From: Streptomyces guryensis | GTDB taxonomy: Bacteria > Actinomycetota > Actinomycetes > Streptomycetales > Streptomycetaceae | DNA: 64,000 nucleotides | Direction: 5' to 3' | NCBI RefSeq assembly: GCF_021261325.1 | Contig: NZ_JAJSBI010000011.1 | Location: 248,001-312,000 of the forward strand | In this document: positions 8,792-17,352 of the stretch, in pieces | Layout: the number at the start of each line of letters is the position of its first letter | Position numbering within the stretch: position 1 is the stretch's first letter | Translations under genes and position numbers: made by a program | Notes under the pieces: model-generated | What the model was told of the DNA's origin: nothing | Database searches by the model: none | Seen by the model: the letters and a program-made list of their open reading frames with translations, nothing else

Positions 8792-10132
8792 GTGTCCGTC
8801 CCCGCCGAAGCCGTCGGGCAGCCGAGAAAGGCGGCCACCGCCGCCTGGATCGGCAGCGCCCTGGAGTACTACGACTTCTTCATCTACGGCAGCGCGGCCG
8901 CGCTGATCTTCCCGAAGGTCTTCTTCGACGAGTCCGACCCGGCCACCGCGACCCTGCTGTCCCTGGCCACGTTCGGTGTCGCGTATGCGGCCCGGCCCGT
9001 CGGCGCGCTCTTCCTCGGCCACTTCGGTGACCGTGTCGGGCGTAAGAAGATCATGGTCTTCACGCTGATCCTGATGGGCCTGTCGACGTTCCTCATCGGC
9101 TGTCTGCCCACCCGCGCCCAGGTCGGCGGCCTCGCACCGGTCCTCCTGGTCGCCTGCCGCGTCCTGCAGGGCATCTCGGCGGCGGGCGAGCAGGCCAGCG
9201 CGAACTCGATGACCCTGGAACACGCGCCACCGAACAGGCGCGGCTTCTTCACCAGCTTCACCCTCAGCGGCACGCAGGGCGGCCAGCTCATCGCCACCCT
9301 GGTCTTCATCCCGGTCGCCGCGCTGCCCGAGGACCAGCTGTTGTCGTGGGGCTGGCGGGTCCCGTTCTGGGCGAGCGTCGCGGTCGCCGTGGTCGGCTAC
9401 GTCATCCGCCGCAGGCTGGAGGAGACGCCGGCCTTCGCGAAGCAGGCGGCGACCGAGGGTGTCGTGAAGCTGCCGCTGGCGGTGCTGATGCGCGAGCACT
9501 GGGTGGATGTGCTGCGGGTGATCGGGGGCGCGCTCATCGCCTCGGTCTCCACGATCTTCACGGTGTGGGCCCTCGCCTACGCCACCAGCGACACGGTCGG
9601 CATGTCCCGCTCCTCCATGCTGTGGGTGGGCGCCCTCGCCAACCTCGTGGCCCTCGCCGCGATCCCCCTGTGGGCCTCCCTGTCGGACCGCATCGGCCGC
9701 CGCCCGGTGTTCCTGATCGGCGCGGCGGGCAGCGCGCTCGCCATGTTCGGCTACCTGTGGGCGATCTCGACGGGCGACTACCCGCTGACGCTGGTCCTGG
9801 GCATCGTCGCCTTCGGCATCGTCTACAGCGCCGCGAACGGCGTCTGGCCCTCCTTCTACGGCGAGATGTTCTCCACCCGCGTGCGCCTGTCCGGCATGGC
9901 GATCGGCACCCAGATCGGCTTCGCCGTGGCCGGCTTCGCGGTCACGTTCGCCGCGCAGATCGCGGGCCCCGACGGCACCGACTGGTCCTCGGTCGCCCTG
10001 TTCACCGCGGCCCTCTGCGTCCCGCCGGTGATAGCCGCCCTCACGGCCCGCGAGACCCACGAGGTCCCGACGGAGCACCTGGGTGAGCGGACCGCCCAGG
10101 CGGCGTCACAGCCGGAGACGGTCACCGCCTGA
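8792..10132 (+). CDS. MHS-family MFS transporter (shikimate/metabolite:H+ symporter type)
   Basis: A 446-residue, 12-segment membrane transporter of the metabolite:H+ symporter family (ShiA, ProP, KgtP relatives). Diagnostic features are the N-terminal GSALEYYDFFIYGSAAAL, the loop 2-3 motif GHFGDRVGRKKIM, the glutamate-rich cytoplasmic RRRLEETPAF segment and the C-terminal STRVRLSGMAIGTQIGF. GTG 8792 is preceded by AAGGAGCAAGCC. Its position beside shikimate dehydrogenase, dehydroshikimate dehydratase and the shared operator makes quinate, shikimate or protocatechuate the likely substrate; other carboxylates are possible. Confidence 0.88.
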   Translation: MSVPAEAVGQPRKAATAAWIGSALEYYDFFIYGSAAALIFPKVFFDESDPATATLLSLATFGVAYAARPVGALFLGHFGDRVGRKKIMVFTLILMGLSTFLIGCLPTRAQVGGLAPVLLVACRVLQGISAAGEQASANSMTLEHAPPNRRGFFTSFTLSGTQGGQLIATLVFIPVAALPEDQLLSWGWRVPFWASVAVAVVGYVIRRRLEETPAFAKQAATEGVVKLPLAVLMREHWVDVLRVIGGALIASVSTIFTVWALAYATSDTVGMSRSSMLWVGALANLVALAAIPLWASLSDRIGRRPVFLIGAAGSALAMFGYLWAISTGDYPLTLVLGIVAFGIVYSAANGVWPSFYGEMFSTRVRLSGMAIGTQIGFAVAGFAVTFAAQIAGPDGTDWSSVALFTAALCVPPVIAALTARETHEVPTEHLGERTAQAASQPETVTA

Positions 10133-10144
10133 CGCACCCACGAA

Positions 10145-10190
10145 CGCCCCCGGGCACCGGATGCCACACCGGCTCCGGCGCCCGGGGGTT
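10145..10190 (+). terminator. Hairpin terminator after MHS transporter
   Basis: A 14-bp stem (one mismatch), left arm 10,147-10,160 beginning CCCCCGGGC and right arm 10,175-10,188 ending GCCCGGGGG, loop of 14 nt. It starts 13 bp after the transporter stop. There is no long T tract, as is usual for streptomycete terminators. Confidence 0.65.
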
Positions 10191-10192
10191 CC

Positions 10193-10743
10193 TGCGTTTC
10201 CGGCCCCACGGAGCCGACGGCCGTCAGCACCGTCCACGCCTCGGCCACCCGGTCCAGCGCGCCCCTTCCCGCCCCGGCTTCCCCGCGCTTGGTCGGGTGC
10301 CTGCCGTACGGTCGGCATCCGCCGGACTCTGCCCCGCCGGCATGGCGATACCCCCGTCATCGCCTCCGGGCCGACGTGGATCCACTGCCGGTCGTAGATC
10401 CCGTCAGCGCCTGGTAAACGGCAGCAGTACGGGGCGGCGACAGAGACCATCCCGTCCGCGGGGGCGAGGTGGAAGCTCTCGTCGTCGCCGGTGGACCGGA
10501 GCTGCGGATGCCGGGGAGCAGGCTCGGGTCGTCATGGCCGAACTCGTCGTACGGCACGGCTGCGGCCTCATCGTGCCGTACATCCCTCAGCCGGCCCCGC
10601 GGCAGGCCGTAGGACGCCTGGGCGGACCTCGAACTCCGGCCGTGTACACGGCCGCACGGCCGCCCCGGCCCGTCCCGACCGGCAGCGCAGCGTGGGGGGC
10701 GTCGCGGATCTGCCGGAGGCCCACGCCGGGCGGGCCTCCGGTC
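10193..10743. other. Gene-poor stretch with a degenerate coding-like patch
   Basis: No intact gene is visible. On the minus strand around 10,360-10,560 two overlapping frames each hold plausible protein fragments (PYDEFGHDDPSLLPGIR in one, YDRQWIHVGPEAM in the other), as if a small gene has suffered a frameshift. I do not recognise the family and cannot exclude chance in GC-rich DNA. Confidence 0.3.
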
Positions 10744-11085
10744 CTACGCTCGTGGGTGACGCGGCTCGTACAGGCCGACCTCGCCGCCGCCCGGCAGCCG
10801 GAAGGCGGTCACCCGGCCCCAGCGTGCCTCCTCCAGGAGCCGGGTGAACTCCACGCCCTTCTCGGTGAGTTCGGCAGTGGTCGCGTCGATGTCGTCGCAC
10901 ATCAGCATCAGTTCGTGCGACGGCTCGCCCTCGGCCGGGTGGAAGGCGACCTCGGCGGGCGGCGCCTTGAAGATGAGCCAGCCGTGGCCGGCGTCGACGT
11001 GCGCCCAGCCGAGGACGTCGCGGAAGAAGGCGCGGTCGGCCTCGGCGTCGCGGGAGTAGATCACCACGTGTGCACCATTGATCAC
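10744..11085 (-). CDS. VOC family protein (glyoxalase-like fold)
   Basis: A 113-residue single vicinal-oxygen-chelate module: beta-alpha-beta start HVVIYSRDAEADRAFFRDVLGW, then HELMLMCDDIDAT and a closing GGGEVGLYEPRHPRA. One VOC module of this size usually acts as a dimer. Such proteins include glyoxalases, bleomycin-type binding proteins and dioxygenase-like enzymes; substrate and metal use cannot be read from sequence. It is the last of three consecutive, codirectional VOC genes that are not closely similar to one another. Confidence 0.8.
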   Translation of the reverse strand: MINGAHVVIYSRDAEADRAFFRDVLGWAHVDAGHGWLIFKAPPAEVAFHPAEGEPSHELMLMCDDIDATTAELTEKGVEFTRLLEEARWGRVTAFRLPGGGEVGLYEPRHPRA

Positions 11086-11138
11086 GCGCGGAGGCTAGGT
11101 CCCCGACCCGGCGCACGGCAAGGGCGGCACGCGGTCCG

Positions 11139-11573
11139 TCATGCGGAGGCCGCGGCCAGGCAGAACTCGTTGCCCTCCGGGTCTGCCATCGTGATGTGGT
11201 GTCCGTCGAACTCCTCCAGGACGCTCCCGCCCGCCTTCACCAGGCGCTCGCACTCGGCCCGGATGCGGGCCCACCGCTCGTCGGGGCTGCCGCCTCCCGG
11301 CACGCGGACGTCGATGTGGAGCCGGTTCTTCGCCGTCTTGGGCTCGGGGACCTTCAGGATGGACAGCCGGGGGCCCGCACCCTCGGGATCGCAGAGCCAC
11401 GCGCTGTCGTCCGCCGAGTCGTCGTCCTGCAGGTCGAACTGCGCGAGCCACTCCTCGCGCGTGGCGAAGGGAGCGGGCGGCGGCTCGTCGACGTAGCCGA
11501 GCGCCGTCTTCCAGAACCCGGCGAGGAGTCGCGCGTCCGCGCAGTCAAGCGTGAGATCGATAGTGACTGCCAT
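11139..11573 (-). CDS. VOC family protein
   Basis: A 144-residue VOC-fold protein (DLTLDCADARLLAGFWKTALGY; LHIDVRVPGGG; HHITMADPEGNEFCLA). The pattern 'D.AR.A.FW..ALGY' and 'M.DPEGNEFC' is typical of the large actinobacterial glyoxalase-like group of unknown function. The ATG at 11,573 begins the first beta strand directly. It lies between two other VOC genes with 53- and 57-bp gaps, so the three may be cotranscribed. Confidence 0.82.
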   Translation of the reverse strand: MAVTIDLTLDCADARLLAGFWKTALGYVDEPPPAPFATREEWLAQFDLQDDDSADDSAWLCDPEGAGPRLSILKVPEPKTAKNRLHIDVRVPGGGSPDERWARIRAECERLVKAGGSVLEEFDGHHITMADPEGNEFCLAAASA

Positions 11574-11630
11574 GCAAGGACCGTACTGCGCACCACTGAC
11601 AGCCGGGCCGCGGTCGGAGCCGGAGCCTGA

Positions 11631-12041
11631 TCAGGCGTTCGACCAGCCCCGCTCGCAGAGCACCAGCCGGTAGCCGTCGGGATCCTCGATCGTGACGCCC
11701 CACTGGTTCCAGTAGGGATTGGGCGACGGCACCCGCTTGCCGCCGTGCGCCTCCAGCCGGGCCACCAGGTCGTCGGGCACCGGCCCGTCCAGATAGACGA
11801 CGAGGAGGTCCTCCTCCGTGGGCCTGGGCTCGACGGGCCGGCCCCGTTCATGGACGAGCTCCAGATGCCATCCGGCGTCCGGCCGGCCGAGCATCAGCAA
11901 GTCGTGCTCGCCGGGTTCGAATCCGCCCTCGGCCCGCCACACCACACTCAGCCCGAGCCCCTGCGCCCAGAACCGCTCGGCGGCCGCGAGGTCCCGGGAC
12001 GGGCGGGCGATACGGATGTGGCTGCGACCGTCGATCGGCAT
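11631..12041 (-). CDS. VOC family protein
   Basis: A 136-residue VOC-fold protein. HIRIARPSRDLAAAERFWAQGLGL opens the module, HLELVHERGRPVEP is the middle strand pair, and WGVTIEDPDGYRLVLCERGW closes it. First gene of the three-VOC row. No catalytic assignment is possible. The 280 bp upstream to the next gene (12,042-12,322) shows no further ORF. Confidence 0.82.
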   Translation of the reverse strand: MPIDGRSHIRIARPSRDLAAAERFWAQGLGLSVVWRAEGGFEPGEHDLLMLGRPDAGWHLELVHERGRPVEPRPTEEDLLVVYLDGPVPDDLVARLEAHGGKRVPSPNPYWNQWGVTIEDPDGYRLVLCERGWSNA

Positions 12042-12322
12042 CGTGACCTCTTCCTGAGCTGCGGCGTCCTTCCTCGCAGCCTAGGCAGCCCGTGATCCCC
12101 CAACCATCGGCCGTCCGCCCTGCACCCCGGGACCTAGGTCTCCATCCGCCCGCTTTCCTCAGCCCTCCGGGCGAAAGGCGCTGTTGAGGCATTGCGCGCG
12201 CTGCGGTAATCATGGGGGTTTCCGCGCGCTCCGGCCGGATTCAGGGGCGGCCGGGGTGCGCGGACCGGCGTTGACTATCGTTGCCCGATCACACGAACGG
12301 GCGGCGAGAGGCGGACGAGGAC

Positions 12323-14063
12323 GTGGCGGGGGCCGGGTGGATACGGGTGCCGGTCGGCGACGACGCCGCACGGTGGGCCACCCGCGGGCGCAGCCGCAAG
12401 GTGCTGCTCGTCGTCCACAACGTGACCGCGGCGACCCGCCTGCTGGACGTCCTGCCGCTCTTCCACGACGACTTCAGGGTGCAGTTGCTGGCCACCTGTC
12501 CGGGCTCGTCGGCGTTCCGGGCGGGCGTCGCGGAACTGCTGGACGGGACCGGGGTGCCCGTACTGCCCTGGGAGCAGGCGGTCGAGACACCGGTCACGCT
12601 GGCCGTGTCGGCGAGCTTCGGCGGTCAACTCCGGTCACTTTCCGGCGTATTGACCATCTTGTCGCACGGTGTCGGATACACTAAAACTTTGCCGACACCC
12701 GACACCCGACACCCGACACCCGACACCCGGCAGCGGTCGGAAGAGGTCGGATCCGGTCTTCGGAATGTCGCCGGAGTGGCTCCTCGACGAGAACGGCAAG
12801 CCGATCGCGGACGCGCTCGTCCTCTCGCACCCCGAGCAGTACGAGCGGCTGCGCCGCGTCTGCCCCGAGGCCGCGCCCACGGCCGTGCTCGCGGGGGATC
12901 CCTGCTGGGACCGCATGCTGGCGGCCCGCCCGAACCGCGACCGCTTCCGCCGCGCACTCGGGGTGGGCCGGGCGCAGCGCCTGATCGTCCTGAACTCCAC
13001 CTGGAATCCCGAGTCGTTCTTCGGCGACGGCGGCGGCGATGACGTACTGCCTTCTCTCCTCCCTCGTCTGACCTCGGAGTTCCCGGCCGACGAGTACCGT
13101 CTGGCGGCCGTCCTGCACCCCAATGTCTGGCACGGTCACGGCCCCGGCCAGATCCGCGCCTGGCTCGACCGTGCCCGCCGCGCCGGGCTGGCCCTGATCG
13201 ACCCCGTGGAGGGCTGGCGCCAGGCGCTGCTGGCCGCCGACGCCGTGATCGGCGACCACGGTTCGGTCACCTACTACGCCGCCGCACTCGGCACACCGGT
13301 CCTCCTCGGCGCCGCACCCCTCGCGGGCCTGGACCCCGAGGCCCCGGTCCACGCCTTCGTCCGCACCGCACCCCGCCTCGACCCGGCACGCGCCCTGCGC
13401 CCACAACTGGACGCACTCATGGAGCGCCACCAACCACCGCCTGAACCCGCCGAGTCGGTCAGCTCCGCACCCGGCGAGTCCGCCCCCCGACTGCGAAGGC
13501 TCTTCTACGACGTCATCGGCATCCCCGAACCGGACGCACCCGCCCGTCTCGAACCCCTGCCGCTCCCCCCGTACGAACCCGCTACGCACACCGTCCCGTT
13601 CCTGGTCCTCACCCGCCTGCTCGACTCCGGCGAGGTCCGCGTCACCCGGTACGCGGGCCCGCATCCGGCACCGGACGACGAGGGCGAGGCCCACACGGCG
13701 GTACACGAGGACACCCGCGAGACGGACCGACTCGCCCTGGCCGACGTGGTGTTCCGGTACGGCGACGAGAACGATCCGCGCTTCGTCTCCCCCGCCCACT
13801 GGACGGCAGAGGTCCTCGACCGGCATCCGCACTGCGCGCTGGCTGCCTACATCACCGGCCCCGGCTCCTGCGTGCTCCGCACCCGCGCGGGCACGCCGAT
13901 ACGCATGGACGCCGGCCCCGGCGCGGACGCCGATCCGGCCGTGTACGCCTCCGCCCTGCACGCATGGCTCACGGCGGGCAATTCGCCGGTGGAAGCGGCC
14001 AGGCAGCAGCTGACCGTCCGCATCGGGAAAGCCGCCCACCCCGTATGGCTCACTCCGGCGTGA
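12323..14063 (+). pseudogene. GT-B-like protein gene split by a frameshift at a 7-bp tandem repeat
   Basis: Two frames together read as one gene. The first (GTG 12,323, or TTG 12,281, to about 12,700) has a Rossmann-like N-terminus (KVLLVVHNVTAATRLLDVLP, LSHGVGYTKTL). The second (about 12,729 to 14,063) continues as FGMSPEWLLDENGKPI, VLAGDPCWDRMLAA, VVLHPN-like and GDHGSVTYYAAALGTPVLL, which resembles the C-terminal half of CDP-glycerol/UDP-GlcNAc-epimerase-like GT-B proteins found across Streptomyces. The frame changes at five tandem copies of GACACCC. Removing one copy, or adding two, would restore one ORF of about 580 residues. It could be phase-variable, a simple mutation or a sequencing artefact. 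The 3' end overlaps the convergent STAND gene by 14 bp. Confidence 0.6.
12694..12728. repeat. Five perfect tandem copies of GACACCC inside a coding region
   Basis: Five contiguous exact 7-bp units. Because 7 is not a multiple of 3, each gain or loss changes the reading frame of the surrounding gene. The repeat sits exactly at the point where coding potential switches from frame 2 to frame 3. Confidence 0.9.
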
Positions 14064-16140
14064 CGCACCGCTCCCGCAGCACTCGCAGCCACGCCACCTG
14101 GTACTCGGCGTTCTCCCGGCCGAGGGCCGTGAGGGCCTCGTCGATCAGTGGCCGTGCGGTGTGCCGCTCGTGGCCGTCCAGGTGGGTTTCGGCGAGGTCG
14201 GTGAGGGCGCGGGCGGTGTTGTAGACCTCGCCGGTGTCGCGGAAGAAGCCCAGGGCGCGTTCCAGGCGCTGCACCGCCTCGTCGCGGCGGCCGAGGCCGC
14301 GCAGGGCGCGCCCCCGGTGGCGATCCAGCAGGGCCCGGGCGCGCGGGAGATCGGCGGCGCCCTCGTCGTCGGGGGCGATGCCGTCGAGGATGCCGTACGC
14401 CTCCTCGAAGCATGCGTACGCCTCCTCGAACCGCCACTGCCGCAGCCGCAGCAGTCCGAGGAACTCGACCGCGGAGGCGTGCCCGCGCACATGGCCGGCC
14501 GCCCGCTCGTCACGGGCGGCGGCGAGCGCTTCGGGTTCGGCCTCGTCCCAGCGGCGCAACTCCGTGAGAGTGTGGGCGAGTTGGGCGTGCAGCGCTCCGG
14601 CCGTGCGGGTACCGGGGAAGTGCTCGTCGGCGATGCGTGCTCCGGCGCGCAGGGCGGGCAGCAGGATGTCGTGGTGGCCGGCCTTGAGCTGAAGCGGCCA
14701 CAGGGCCCGGCAGAGCAGGACGACCGTGGCCCAGTCCTCGAAGTCCTCCGCCGCGTGCACCGCCTCGACGAGACCGGGCGCCTCGGAGGCCAGCGTGGCG
14801 ACGGCCGTGCCCCGGTCCGGGAAGGACACGGGCGAGTCGGCGGTGGGCACGCGCCAGCTCTCGGGCAGTGCAGCCCGGGCCGCGCCCACGGCCAGGTCCC
14901 GGTAGCCGGCGACGACGCGGGTGACGGCGGCCGAGCAGGCCGCGATGCCGTCGAGGGCGGCGGCCGTGTGCTCGGCGTGGGCGCGGACGGCGGGGCGGTA
15001 GCGGTAGCGGCCGGAGCCGGTGCGTTCGAGGAGGAGGGCCTCGGCGAGTTCCTCCAGGTGTCGGGCGGCCTCCGTCTCGTCGAGGTCCGCGGCGCGGGCG
15101 GCCGCGGCGGGGCCGAGGTGAGGCCAGTCGCGCAGCGCGGCGAGCCGGTAGAGACGGGCCGCAGCGGGGGTGAGCACACGGTAGGAGTCCTCGGCGGCGG
15201 CACGGACGGGGTCACCCTCCAGATCCGCGGGCGGCTCCGTGTGCGTGGTCAGGCGGGGTGCCGCGGCGCGCAGGGCGTAGGGCGAGCCGGCGCAGCGGTC
15301 CAGGACCCCGGGGAGGGTGGCGCGGGCCGCGTCGATCGCGGGTCTGCCGACGAGGTCGGTGAGCAGCCGTACGGCGTCGCGCCGGGCCAGCGGGCCGACC
15401 GGGATGCGCAGGGCGTCCAGGCCGGTGAGCGGCTGCCGGGCCACGACGATCGTGAAGACGCCGGGCGCCGAGGTCAGCAAGGGCCGCAGCTGGGCGGCGG
15501 ACCGGGCGTGGTCGAGCACGAGCAGCAGCCGCCGGTCGGCCAGACAGCGCCTCAGGAGTTCCGCGCGGTCGGCGGCGGCCGGCGGTGTCTCCTCGTCGGG
15601 CAGGCCGAGTCCGCGCAGCAGGGTGCCGAGAACCGCTTCGGGCGCGTGGGCGCGCAGGTCGGCGTAGAGCTGGCCGTCGGGGAAGCGGGCGGTCTGGCGC
15701 CAGCCCCAGTGGAGGGCGAGGGTGCTGGTGCCGATGCCTTCGGGTCCGTGGAGGAGCGCCAGCCGGGGGCGTCCGGCGAAGTTGCGCGCCGCCTCCTTGT
15801 CCAGGATTTTCAGGGCTTTCTGACGGTCCGTGAAAAAGTGCGGGGCGGTGGGCAGGCAGGGGCGTTGCAGCCCTGCTGCGATGCCGGGAGCTCGTACCCG
15901 GCTGGCGAACTGCGCCCATGTCTGGGCCAGTTGGGGATCACCCTGTAGGCGCTCGTGCACCAGGCGGGCCACGTCGTCCAGTTGGCCGGGGGTGGTGGGT
16001 GCCGTCACCTCACCCCCGGCGATACGGCGGACCAGACCGCCGGCCGACTCCCAGGCCCACTTGCCGGCCTCGTTCGCCATGCCTGATCCGACGGCTCCGA
16101 GGACCGCGCCGATGGCGCCCAGCGAAACCGGATCCACCAT
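14050..16140 (-). CDS. STAND-type NTPase with TPR-like C-terminus
   Basis: A 696-residue multidomain signalling protein. A short Gly/Ala-rich helical N-terminus (MVDPVSLGAIGAVLGAVGSG) precedes an NB-ARC-like nucleotide-binding domain (about residues 115-330: LLHGPEGIGTST as Walker A, RRLLLVLDH as Walker B) and then alpha-helical repeats of TPR type to the end (ALWPLQLKAGHH…, LRLRQWRFEEAYACFEEAY…, LGRRDEAVQRLERAL). The Walker A lysine is replaced by threonine, so ATP hydrolysis may be impaired. The ATG at 16,140 has GGGGAG upstream and matches the usual MxDPVSL start; the frame extends 28 codons further without an RBS. Confidence 0.8.
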   Translation of the reverse strand: MVDPVSLGAIGAVLGAVGSGMANEAGKWAWESAGGLVRRIAGGEVTAPTTPGQLDDVARLVHERLQGDPQLAQTWAQFASRVRAPGIAAGLQRPCLPTAPHFFTDRQKALKILDKEAARNFAGRPRLALLHGPEGIGTSTLALHWGWRQTARFPDGQLYADLRAHAPEAVLGTLLRGLGLPDEETPPAAADRAELLRRCLADRRLLLVLDHARSAAQLRPLLTSAPGVFTIVVARQPLTGLDALRIPVGPLARRDAVRLLTDLVGRPAIDAARATLPGVLDRCAGSPYALRAAAPRLTTHTEPPADLEGDPVRAAAEDSYRVLTPAAARLYRLAALRDWPHLGPAAAARAADLDETEAARHLEELAEALLLERTGSGRYRYRPAVRAHAEHTAAALDGIAACSAAVTRVVAGYRDLAVGAARAALPESWRVPTADSPVSFPDRGTAVATLASEAPGLVEAVHAAEDFEDWATVVLLCRALWPLQLKAGHHDILLPALRAGARIADEHFPGTRTAGALHAQLAHTLTELRRWDEAEPEALAAARDERAAGHVRGHASAVEFLGLLRLRQWRFEEAYACFEEAYGILDGIAPDDEGAADLPRARALLDRHRGRALRGLGRRDEAVQRLERALGFFRDTGEVYNTARALTDLAETHLDGHERHTARPLIDEALTALGRENAEYQVAWLRVLRERCVTPE

Positions 16141-16234
16141 GCCGTGCACTCCCCGTCTTCCGTTCGCCACGTCGACCGCAGTGATCAACCCTAGCCGCAG
16201 TGACGGGACATGACAGGGCATCACGGCACATCAC

Positions 16235-16672
16235 TCAGCCCCGGTCGGCCACCTTGGGAATGCCGTAGGCCCGCTCCACCCTCAGCCGTACCACCAGGCG
16301 TCGGTCGCGGACCATCGCTGCACGGTAGTCGTCCCAGTCCGGGTGCTCGCCCAGGACGTCGCGGTACAGGCGGATCAGCTCCTCCACCGTGTCGTCGTGC
16401 GGGTCCTTCGCGACCGGCGTGAGCTCGGCCGTTCCCTCGACGACCGTGTAGGCGCGGCGGTCCGGGGTGGACACGTGGTAGGACGCCCGCGCGTCCCGGC
16501 GCAGGTTGCGGGTCTTGGCCCGGTCGTCGGTGACGGAGATCCGGACGATGCCCTCGTCCGGGTAGTAGTGGTGGCTGACGTTCGACAGCTGGGGCCGGCC
16601 GTCGTGCTTGAGGGTGACCAGTACGCCGCTGCGGTCGTCGGAGAGCAGTTCGAGCAGTGTGTCGTGAGTCAT
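16235..16672 (-). CDS. PPOX-class F420-dependent oxidoreductase
   Basis: A 145-residue split beta-barrel flavin/deazaflavin enzyme of the PPOX class common in actinobacteria. SGVLVTLKHDGRPQLSNVSHHYY and TRNLRRDARASYHV match the cofactor-binding core; the C-terminal YGIPKVADRG is also typical. Such proteins reduce or bind diverse substrates using F420; the physiological substrate is unknown. It is divergently arranged from the TetR gene with the palindromic operator in between, so the same repressor may control it. Confidence 0.85.
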   Translation of the reverse strand: MTHDTLLELLSDDRSGVLVTLKHDGRPQLSNVSHHYYPDEGIVRISVTDDRAKTRNLRRDARASYHVSTPDRRAYTVVEGTAELTPVAKDPHDDTVEELIRLYRDVLGEHPDWDDYRAAMVRDRRLVVRLRVERAYGIPKVADRG

Positions 16673-16715
16673 ACCCGGTCAACCCGTGCGACCGATCTCC
16701 GCATTCCCGCCGTGG

Positions 16716-16777
16716 TGGACACTGTCTACCCAGACCCCAATAGACACTGTCTACTGGGGTCTGGTAGACAGTGTCTA
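16716..16777. promoter_or_regulatory. Large compound operator overlapping the tetR start
   Basis: Three copies of AGACACTGTCTAC-type sequence: direct at 16,716 (first base varies) and 16,741, inverted at 16,764-16,777, ending on the A of the tetR ATG. The outer arms also include CCAGACCCCA and its complement TGGGGTCTGG, so about 21 bp on each side form one large inverted repeat. Binding there would block both the tetR-MFS transcript and possibly the divergent PPOX gene. Confidence 0.8.
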
Positions 16778-17352
16778 TGGACGCATCGGAGAGTGGGCTG
16801 CGGGAGCGGCTGGTCGACGTCGGAGTGGATCTGGTCGCCCGCGAAGGCGCGCAGGCGCTGACCCTGCGGGAGATCGCGCGCCGGGCGGGCGTCTCCCACG
16901 GGGCACCTCGCCGCTACTTCCCCACCCACCTGGAGCTGCTGTCCGCCATCGCCCGCCGCGGCTTCGCCGAGCTGGCGGCGCGGGCGACGGCGGCGACCGG
17001 AGACGGCACGGCGCCCCCTCGCGAGCAGCTGGCCGCCCTGGGACGGGTCTATCTGGAGTTCGCCGTGGGCAGCCGCGGCATGTACGAGTTGATGTTCCGT
17101 CACGATCTGCTGGAGAGCGGGCACTTGGGCCTGCGCGACACGAGTCTGCCGCTGTTCGTGAGGCTGGTGGAGCTGGTCGGGCGGGCCCGGCCCGACGCGG
17201 ACGCCCGGGTCGTCGCGGGCGCGCTGTGGGCGAACCTGCACGGCATCGCCCAGCTGTGGGGCTGGGGCAGCCTCCAACTCGCCACGGGAGCGGACCACTT
17301 CGCACCGCTGCTGCGGTCGGCCCTCGACGCGCACCTCGGGGACGGCGCATGA
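16777..17352 (+). CDS. TetR/AcrR family regulator of the adjacent exporter
   Basis: A 191-residue TetR protein. The helix-turn-helix is ALTLREIARRAGVSHGAPRRYF, and the C-terminal half resembles the TetR_C_33/WHG type (YLEFAVGSRGMYELMFRHDL). ATG 16,777 is preferred to GTG 16,771. The start codon is embedded in the operator palindrome, which indicates autorepression. The stop overlaps the downstream MFS ATG (ATGA), so repressor and efflux pump are translationally coupled. A drug-like ligand exported by the pump is the usual inducer in such pairs. Confidence 0.9.
   Translation: MDASESGLRERLVDVGVDLVAREGAQALTLREIARRAGVSHGAPRRYFPTHLELLSAIARRGFAELAARATAATGDGTAPPREQLAALGRVYLEFAVGSRGMYELMFRHDLLESGHLGLRDTSLPLFVRLVELVGRARPDADARVVAGALWANLHGIAQLWGWGSLQLATGADHFAPLLRSALDAHLGDGA

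Noticed and set aside
12694..12728. The 7-bp repeat array as a CRISPR
   Set aside because: There are no spacers; units are directly adjacent and far too short.
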